The position numbers and the translations under genes were made by a program. Positions 58,504-64,000 of a DNA stretch of 64,000 bases are shown here, piece after piece. This DNA is from Alkalilimnicola ehrlichii (lineage in GTDB: Bacteria; Pseudomonadota; Gammaproteobacteria; Nitrococcales; AK92). The stretch's first letter is position 1. Each line of letters starts with the position of its first letter. The DNA lies in assembly GCF_003399765.1 (NCBI RefSeq), contig NZ_NFZV01000023.1:1-64000 (forward strand), written 5' to 3'. The notes beneath the pieces were generated by a model. The model searched no databases. It was given only the letters and a program-made list of their open reading frames with translations, and was not told the DNA's origin.

Positions 58504-58914
58504 ATGACAAGGAGATGCCATATCCAGCGCGGCTTCGGCTTGTTGGCCGCATGGATTTTCTTGGTCAGCTCTATAGCCATTCCCAGTGTAAATGCGCAGC
58601 TCATCGACACCGCAACAATCGTCGAACAACAGCGTACCGAAACAACCCGCGCAGAGCTTAAAGCCTTGCTGGAGCGAGAGGAAGTCCGCCAGCAACTGCT
58701 CGCCTGGGACGTGGCGCCAGAGCTAGCCGAGCAACGAATCGATGCGCTAACCGATGCGGAACTACACGAGCTGGCACAGCACATGGAAGAGCTGCCGGCC
58801 GGCGCCGGGGTCGTAAACGCGCTGCTATTGGTCTTCCTGGTGCTCTTGGTAACCGATATCCTTGGCGTTACCGATATCTTCCCCTTTGTTCGGGGTGCTG
58901 GTTCCGGCTATTAA
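58504..58914 (+). CDS. PA2779 family membrane protein
   Basis: A 136-residue protein with an N-terminal signal or anchor (residues 10-33, ending near VNAQ), an acidic helical middle region with EELKALLEREEVRQQLLAWDVAPELAEQRI-like sequence, and a C-terminal transmembrane helix (VVNALLLVFLVLLVTDILG). This layout matches the PA2779 family, a conserved partner of the PA2778 type peptidase that follows 16 bases later. GGGAGT precedes the ATG. Function is unknown; the linkage suggests a partner or substrate-presenting role. Confidence 0.85.
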   Translation: MTRRCHIQRGFGLLAAWIFLVSSIAIPSVNAQLIDTATIVEQQRTETTRAELKALLEREEVRQQLLAWDVAPELAEQRIDALTDAELHELAQHMEELPAGAGVVNALLLVFLVLLVTDILGVTDIFPFVRGAGSGY

Positions 58915-58930
58915 AGTTAAACGAGTTCTC

Positions 58931-59884
58931 GTGACTAAAACCGCTATCAATCGTTTTGTTTTCGTCGCCATTGTCGCAATTCTCGCAGGCTGCGCCAGCC
59001 TCGACCGGCAAGCTCCGGGCGAGCTGGCGCCACCCCCCGAGCCGATCGAGTTGGCCGACGTTCCTTTCTTTCCGCAAACCGAACATCAATGCGGGCCGGC
59101 AGCACTCGCAACCGTGCTCGCTTGGAGCGGAGTCGAGACAGACGCGGAGACACTCAGCCCGCAACTCTATATTCCCGCACGAGAAGGTACCTTGCAGCAC
59201 GAAATCGTCGCGCAGGCACGCCAGCACGACCGTCTGGCTTACCAGATACCGGCAGAGCCGCAAGCACTGCTCGCCGAACTCGCCGCCGGCAACCCGGTTT
59301 TGGTCCTACAAAACTTAGGCTTGAACTGGCTACCGTACTGGCATTACGCGGTCGTCGTCGGTTACGACCCGGAAGCAGACCACTTCATCTTGCGCTCGGG
59401 CACCCACAAGCGACATACCACCGCGAGGCGAACGTTCGATCGGACCTGGGCTCGCAGTAACCGCTGGGCCATCGTTGCCGTCGAGCCGACGGAGGTACCG
59501 GCTTCCGCCGCTCCGTCCAGTTATTTGGCCGCGGCCTTCGAGCTCGAACAAGCCGGCCGCGTTGACGCCGCCCAACATGCTTATCGTAGCGGCTTGAAAC
59601 ATTGGCCAAACGAACCCAATTTGGCTTTGGCGCTAGGCAACAGCTACTACAGCGACGGCGATGTCGATATGGCTATCGATATCTACCAACATGCGATTGC
59701 GCGCGGCGCTTACTCCGGTCCGCTATACAACAATCTCGCGACGGCATTAGCCGAGCGCGAACAGTGGGCGGCCGCCGAAGCGGCGGCGCGGTCGGCAATT
59801 GCCCTAAACGATGCGCACCGGGAGCATTACCGTAAGACGTTGACCACCATCCGGTGTCGGCAAAGTAATAGCTGTCAGCCCTGA
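58931..59884 (+). CDS. PA2778 family cysteine peptidase with TPR tail
   Basis: A lipoprotein of 317 residues with signal peptide and lipobox LAGC. The C39-like papain-fold domain (residues about 45-165) has the catalytic Cys in QTEHQCGPAALATVLAW, the His in WHYAVVVGYD, and the rest of the fold; the C-terminal 130 residues form TPR-like repeats (AAFELEQAGRVDAAQHAYRSGL and ALGNSYYSDGDVDMAIDIYQ). The family is annotated as PA2778 cysteine peptidases; the substrate is unknown. GTG 58931 is the start. It is operon-linked to the PA2779 gene. Confidence 0.87.
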   Translation: MTKTAINRFVFVAIVAILAGCASLDRQAPGELAPPPEPIELADVPFFPQTEHQCGPAALATVLAWSGVETDAETLSPQLYIPAREGTLQHEIVAQARQHDRLAYQIPAEPQALLAELAAGNPVLVLQNLGLNWLPYWHYAVVVGYDPEADHFILRSGTHKRHTTARRTFDRTWARSNRWAIVAVEPTEVPASAAPSSYLAAAFELEQAGRVDAAQHAYRSGLKHWPNEPNLALALGNSYYSDGDVDMAIDIYQHAIARGAYSGPLYNNLATALAEREQWAAAEAAARSAIALNDAHREHYRKTLTTIRCRQSNSCQP

Positions 59885-60140
59885 TAAAGAGCTGCAAAAG
59901 TTTCCCCTGGACTTTTCGGCTCGCCTGCCCTGCGAGCCTATGTAGACTCACAGGGCACCGCGTCGATCGGGCGCTTAGCGCTTGATCGACGGCCGGCACA
60001 TTCCTGTGCCGCTTCGACGGGGGGTGCCGAAATAACTTTCTGCACGGCGATAAACTGAATTGTTGCAATGCACAACATTGCTTGCTATGCTGCAACGCAA
60101 CAGTCATTGAAGGCCACTCAAACCGGCGAGGTACGCGCAC
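59885..60140. other. Intergenic region before the phasin gene
   Basis: A hairpin cgtcgatc/gatcgacg occurs at 59961-59991 without a T-run. The part 60060-60110 (TTGTTGCAATGCACAACATTGC then TTGCTATGCTGCAACGC) is rich in TGC/GCA and probably contains the phasin promoter and an operator. No gene was found. Confidence 0.4.
60065..60081. promoter_or_regulatory. Inverted repeat near phasin promoter (candidate operator)
   Basis: GCAATG-CACAA-CATTGC is a perfect 6-bp inverted repeat with 5-base spacer, inside a TGC/GCA-rich stretch 60-75 bases before the start codon. PhaR, the phasin repressor in several PHA-making bacteria, prefers TGC-rich sites, so this is a candidate site. It is inference from position and composition only. 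Confidence 0.35.
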
Positions 60141-60584
60141 ATGTTCGATCAAATGTTTGGAAGCAGCAACGCGCAGTTGGAAAGCACCTTGGCGGCGGCC
60201 AAGGAGTTCAACCGGCTATCCGTTAACACCTTGGAAAAACTGACCACGCTGCAAATCGACGCTGCACGCAGCTACACCGAGTTCAGCCTGGAGCAGGTCC
60301 GCAACGCTTTGTCGATTCACGACGCGCAAGGCTTGCAAGAGTTCCTTTCCAGCCGCCCGAAAGCAGCGGAGGAATTCGGCAAGAAAGTGCAACAGGACCT
60401 CAAGACGTTGACCGACTTGTCGACACAGTTCAGCACCGAAGCGCAAAAGCTGGCTCGGGAACAATTCGCCGGCATCGCCAGCCAGGCGAAAAAGCCGCGT
60501 AAACGGGCTACCTTGCCCAGCGCAGTAAAAAGGCCGCTGACGTTAACGTCAGCGGCCTTTTTTAGTCCAATCGCGCTTGCGTAG
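60141..60584 (+). CDS. Phasin family protein
   Basis: A granule-associated phasin of up to 147 residues that coats polyhydroxyalkanoate granules. It has the amphipathic helices NRLSVNTLEKLTTLQIDAARSYTEFSLEQ, typical of this family, up to about residue 120. The given frame then runs through its own terminator to 60584, which is odd: KKPRKRA and a non-family tail. Shifting frame at the A-run 60489-60493 would give AKKAA and a stop at 60500-60502 before the hairpin, and another frame stops at 60526. The true C-terminus is unclear. The presence of this gene suggests PHA storage. Confidence 0.82.
   Translation: MFDQMFGSSNAQLESTLAAAKEFNRLSVNTLEKLTTLQIDAARSYTEFSLEQVRNALSIHDAQGLQEFLSSRPKAAEEFGKKVQQDLKTLTDLSTQFSTEAQKLAREQFAGIASQAKKPRKRATLPSAVKRPLTLTSAAFFSPIALA
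60527..60563 (+). terminator. Rho-independent terminator of phasin gene
   Basis: AAAAAGGCCGCTGACGTT pairs with AACGTCAGCGGCCTTTTTT, a palindrome of about 18 bp with almost no loop and a T-run. It overlaps the last codons of the annotated phasin frame, which argues that the real stop is earlier. Confidence 0.92.
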
Positions 60585-60634
60585 GAAAACGCTTAACACC
60601 AACCACGCAGGCTCTCACCGCTAAAGCGACGACC

Positions 60635-61195
60635 TCAAAAACCTAACCGCAACCCCACATGAAACTCGTCGTCGAGCTTGTAAGTCCCGCCTTCGTCCAG
60701 CCGTAAACTCAGTTCGCGCCAGCCGACAAACACGGCAGCGTTCGGCAGCAACTGGGCTTGCACGCGCGCGCTCCATTCGCGCACGCGGGAAGCATCGCCA
60801 AAGGTCAGTATATTAGGCGCAATAAAACCGGATAAAGAAGCCGTGACCGGCGTGTTAGGGATGGTATAACCGACACCGCCCCCTATAGCGAAGGAAGCGA
60901 CGTTTTCGCTCGGCTCATCGACCCGAATAGCATACCCTTTCAAGCCAACCGCAAAACTCACGTAATCGTCCATCCGACCAAAGGACTGGAGACTGGCGTG
61001 GGCAGCGATATCGCTGTCGTCGTTAAATAGGAGGCCCACACCCACGTCGCCGTCCTGAAAACCTAATCCGTCAGCGGCAGTGGCATAGGTGACCTCGGCC
61101 ATGTTGTCGTTCAGCTTAAGGTCGATACTACTGCTCGCGTAAGCGGACGGGGCCAGGCCCAAAGCCGCGAGGGCAACATATAGGACTCGACGCAT
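60635..61195 (-). CDS. YfaZ-type outer-membrane protein
   Basis: A 186-residue protein with signal peptide (residues 1-20, ending PSAYA) and a beta-barrel-like body ending in DDEFHVGLRLGF, a typical last strand with Phe. The sequence resembles YfaZ family outer-membrane proteins. The role is unknown. ATG 61195; it converges with the phasin terminator. Confidence 0.8.
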   Translation of the reverse strand: MRRVLYVALAALGLAPSAYASSSIDLKLNDNMAEVTYATAADGLGFQDGDVGVGLLFNDDSDIAAHASLQSFGRMDDYVSFAVGLKGYAIRVDEPSENVASFAIGGGVGYTIPNTPVTASLSGFIAPNILTFGDASRVREWSARVQAQLLPNAAVFVGWRELSLRLDEGGTYKLDDEFHVGLRLGF

Positions 61196-61632
61196 TGCGC
61201 GCTCCTTATCTAGCAGAGGTTGTTTAAAGGCGCTGTTCTCGGCTACCGCACCCCACGAGTGTTCGCCGGCATGCTACCAGTTCATCATCTTCCAGGAAAC
61301 GCCGGACCTCCCGCTCCGTTACAAGCTCCTATCCGCGTCGCAGCGACGCAAATGCACCTTTTGTAATGGCGAGGTCCCCAACACAATTGGAGAAACGGGA
61401 AACCGTCGTCGCTCCTCGGGAACGAATAAAGCGAACAGTCGAAGGCGGGTACGCTTGTTAGTACCGCACTGAGTAGCATAAGGTCAAGGATGAAGAAGAC
61501 AAACCGGTTGGGGCATTAGCACTCCGACACCAATTCGACGGGTACCGAGGTCCGTTGGGGCGACCGGGGGCAGTGCGCAAGCAACTTCAAACGCCTTAAC
61601 GCCCGAAAGCCAACACAGACGGGGACTTAGCC
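61196..61632. other. Intergenic region before succinate-semialdehyde dehydrogenase gene
   Basis: 437 bases without a supported gene. It must hold promoters for the YfaZ-type gene on the left and the dehydrogenase on the right. No stem-loop, RNA gene or repeat is obvious. Confidence 0.3.
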
Positions 61633-63080
61633 ATGCTCGACTCACCACTGCTCAAAACATTTGAAGGTTTTATCGACGGCCGCTGGCAGGCAGGCAGCGG
61701 TAAGCATACGCTATCGGTATGGAATCCGGCCAACGGCGAGGCATTGGCCGAGATCTCCGCGATGGAAAAGGCCGACGTCGAACAGGCCATCGAAGCAGCG
61801 AGCCGAGCCCTCGTTCAACACAGCCCCCTGGCCGAGCGGCGGCGCTGGTTACAGCGTATCGACGAGGCGTTGCGCGAGAACAAAACCGAGCTAGGCCGCA
61901 TCCTCACCCTGGAACACGGTAAACCGTGGAAAGAGGCCGAACTTGAGGTCGAGTATGCGGCGGGCTTCTTCCGCTACTGTGCGGAACATATCGATCAGCT
62001 CGCACCGCACCCGGTCCCGGAACGGGCCAAAGGCCTCGATTGGACGGTGTATTATCGGCCGGCGGCGTTGTGGGGCTCATCACCCCTTGGAACTTCCCCA
62101 TCGGCATGATCGCGAAGAAACTCTCGGCCGCGCTCGCCGCCGGTTGCCCGAGCGTAATTAAACCCTCGGCGAAAACGCCGCTGACCATGCTCGCCTTCTT
62201 TCATCTGCTCGAACAAATCGGCTTACCAAAAGGGCTGGTTAATCTCGTTCTGGGGCAGGCCAGTGTCATCGGCGATACCTTATGCGAAGATCCGCGCGTG
62301 GCGATGATCAGCTTTACCGGCTCTACCGAAGTCGGCAAAGATCTAATTCGCAAAACGGCCGATCAGGTTAAACGACTAACCCTGGAACTCGGCGGCAACG
62401 CGCCGTTTATCGTTTTCGAAGACGCCGACCTCGACCATGCCGCGGATCAATTGATGGCAAACAAATTCCGCGGTGGCGGCCAAACCTGCGTATGCGCTAA
62501 CCGGGTATACGTCCACCGCAGTATCGCCGATAATTTTGCCGAGAAAGTCGTCGCGCGCGTTCGCAAGCTCCAAGTAGGCGACGGGCTTCAGCCGGAAACG
62601 GACATCGGCCCCCTAATCGACCGCGCCGGCTACCAGAAGGTCAAACGCCATCTGGACGACGCGCTCGCTAATGGCGCCGAGCGCCTATGCGGCGCAGAAC
62701 CGCCGCCGCTGGAACAGGAATGGGGCGCCTTTTTCCCGCCAACCGTTGTTCGCGGGGTCAAGCAGGGCATGATCGTTACCTGCGAGGAAACCTTCGGCCC
62801 CTTGGTCCCGCTGATCGAGTTCGATAACGAAGAAGAAGTACTTGCCTGGAGTAACGATACCGAGTTCGGGCTTGCCTCGTATTTCTTTACCCGCGACGAA
62901 CAGCGCGCCCATCGCGTTATCGACCGCTTAGCGTTCGCCCACACCGGCTATAACACCGGCCAAGGGCCAACGCCGGAGGCCCCCTTTGGCGGCATCAAAC
63001 AATCCGGCTACGGTCGAGAAGGCGGTCACGAAGGCTTGTACGAGTTCGTTGAAGCGCAAACCGTACCGCGCGCCGGCTAG
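61633..63080 (+). CDS. gabD: Succinate-semialdehyde dehydrogenase (GabD type), frameshifted
   Basis: An NAD(P)-dependent aldehyde dehydrogenase, 482 residues when repaired, equal to E. coli GabD. It oxidises succinate semialdehyde to succinate in GABA breakdown. Motifs: [22 protein letters not shown], catalytic Glu in LELGGNAPF, catalytic Cys in [13 protein letters not shown]. The frame is broken at about 62056-62068 (one base missing in cggccggcggcg), after which [12 protein letters not shown] continues. Without repair neither part is functional, but the whole reads normally. ATG 61633. No gabT in the window. Confidence 0.9.
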
Positions 63081-63197
63081 GCCAAACCCGCGAGTGGCCG
63101 CCGCCAACCTATCCACGCGGCGGCCTGTTATACTCCGAGGCCGAATCGACAGGCCGCCCTGGATGGGGCGGCCACAACAACGGCCACTCGACGTTCC

Positions 63198-63794
63198 ATG
63201 CTAGATAATACCTTCGACCTTGCCGGTACCGACCCGTGGGTCACTGGCATTATTGCCTTTATCGTGGTTGCTTTGGCCGAAATCGGCGATAAGAGCCAAC
63301 TCGTCTGCATGAGCCTGGCCACCCGCCACCGGGGCTGGCCGATCTTTATCGGCGCCAGCGCTGCCTTTATTTTATTGAACGGGTTAGCAGTGGTATTCGG
63401 CGCTACGGTCGCCGCCTGGCTGCCCGCCCAAGCGCTGACCGTGGCAGTCGCGCTACTCTTTGCCGGCTTTGGCCTGCATACCTTATTGAGTCGGGAGACG
63501 GAAGGAGAAACGAACATAGGCCCGCGCAGCAGCCGCAGCCTGGTGGTCTCGACGTTCCTCATCATTTTCGTTGCCGAGTTCGGCGATAAGACGCAGCTCG
63601 CCGTCGCCGGCATGAGCGTCACCGCTGCCCCTCTTCCGGTATGGGTCGGCGCCTCCCTGGGGCTGACTTTCAGCGCCGGCCTTGGGATCGTCGCCGGTCG
63701 TACAGTGTTACAGCGTATACCAAAGCGGTTGCTAAAAGTCCTCAGCGGGCTTTTATTCCTGTCGCTGGCGCTCCTGGTGTTAGTCGGCTACTAA
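63198..63794 (+). CDS. TMEM165/GDT1 family cation transporter (UPF0016)
   Basis: A 198-residue membrane protein with about six to seven helices in two homologous halves, each bearing the signature E-x-G-D-K-[ST]: EIGDKSQ at residues 28-34 and EFGDKTQ at 127-133. Members export Mn2+ or exchange Ca2+/H+; in bacteria most are Mn2+ exporters. ATG 63198. It is the last complete gene in the window. Confidence 0.93.
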   Translation: MLDNTFDLAGTDPWVTGIIAFIVVALAEIGDKSQLVCMSLATRHRGWPIFIGASAAFILLNGLAVVFGATVAAWLPAQALTVAVALLFAGFGLHTLLSRETEGETNIGPRSSRSLVVSTFLIIFVAEFGDKTQLAVAGMSVTAAPLPVWVGASLGLTFSAGLGIVAGRTVLQRIPKRLLKVLSGLLFLSLALLVLVGY

Positions 63795-63890
63795 GCCGTG
63801 CAACGCTGCGCTGACCTCGCCCCCCGACAAATGCTATTCTTCTGCCCCATGCTGCACACGCACATTAGCACCGACTAAATAGGAGCAAGC

Positions 63891-64000
63891 ATGAGCAACG
63901 AGCGCACGCTATTGTGGGAAGAGGAAATCAAAACCCGCTGGGGCGATATGGACAGTCTGGGACACGTCAACAATGCCGTCTATCTAAGCTACTTCGAACA
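63891..64000 (+). CDS. Thioesterase (4HBT-like), cut by window end
   Basis: The first 36 residues of a hotdog thioesterase: MSNERTLLWEEEIKTRWGD followed by MDSLGHVNNAVYLSYFE, the D-x-x-G-H-V-N-N active-site block of acyl-CoA thioesterases like FadM/YbgC. AGGAG is 6 bases before the ATG. It runs off the right end. It is one of four or more thioesterases here. Confidence 0.85.
   Translation, partial: MSNERTLLWEEEIKTRWGDMDSLGHVNNAVYLSYFE

Overview
This window looks like chromosomal DNA from a gammaproteobacterium. The evidence is the gene set and its arrangement: ttcA, rhlE, typA/bipA, srkA, uup, cydAB of the cyanide-insensitive type, rhlB, acpH, exeA/gspB of type II secretion, tamA-tamB, a PA2779/PA2778-type pair and a phasin. 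Base composition is moderately GC-rich and fairly even. I found no tRNA, rRNA, insertion sequence, prophage or CRISPR array, so this reads as core chromosome rather than an island. The genus cannot be fixed from the sequence alone.

Layout. 1-9.2 kb: intergenic repeat, AI-2E/PerM permease, small membrane protein overlapping ttcA, lipase-like lipoprotein, RhlE helicase, BipA GTPase. 9.3-16.9 kb: TonB-dependent receptor, ygjP-srkA pair, RRM protein, HD-GYP phosphodiesterase, Uup. 16.9-23.8 kb: structured intergenic region, M23 peptidase overlapping a bactofilin, small membrane protein, MASE1-PAS-GGDEF-EAL protein, PHP phosphoesterase, DUF3301 protein, outer-membrane protein. 24-31 kb: cydAB, thioesterase, RhlB, M20 amidohydrolase and YbdK-like ligase. 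31-41 kb: 7TM-GGDEF protein, acpH, small conserved proteins, DUF2914, PilZ, two thioesterases, DUF2383-like protein, lipid kinase, BON protein, APH-like kinase. 41-54 kb: PRPP synthetase, chemotaxis receptor, ExeA/GspB, RecQ, tamB-tamA. 54.8-64 kb: GNAT-nitrilase fusion, MetY, CoA-binding protein, PA2779/PA2778 pair, phasin, YfaZ, succinate-semialdehyde dehydrogenase, TMEM165-type transporter, and the start of another thioesterase.

Themes. Envelope biogenesis and outer-membrane traffic are prominent (TamAB, ExeA/GspB, bactofilin/M23, lipoprotein lipase, TonB receptor, YfaZ). So is cyclic-di-GMP signalling (HD-GYP, GGDEF-EAL, GGDEF, PilZ). The phasin points to polyhydroxyalkanoate storage.

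The most important caution concerns frameshifts. At least twelve genes are each broken by one single-base indel (recQ by two), mostly in 4-5 base homopolymers, and each rejoins into a normal full-length protein. Most are tamA, tamB, recQ, rhlB and metY type housekeeping genes. This pattern fits uncorrected sequencing or assembly error better than real gene decay, so I annotate them as frameshifted genes spanning both parts. The most unusual non-coding signals are a G/T-rich element that sits directly after stop codons (1-286 and 40.8 kb), a multi-stem leader with mutually exclusive pairings before acpH, a tandem stem-loop block before the M23-bactofilin genes, and a long near-perfect hairpin at 48.1 kb. 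I saw no clearly new multi-gene system.
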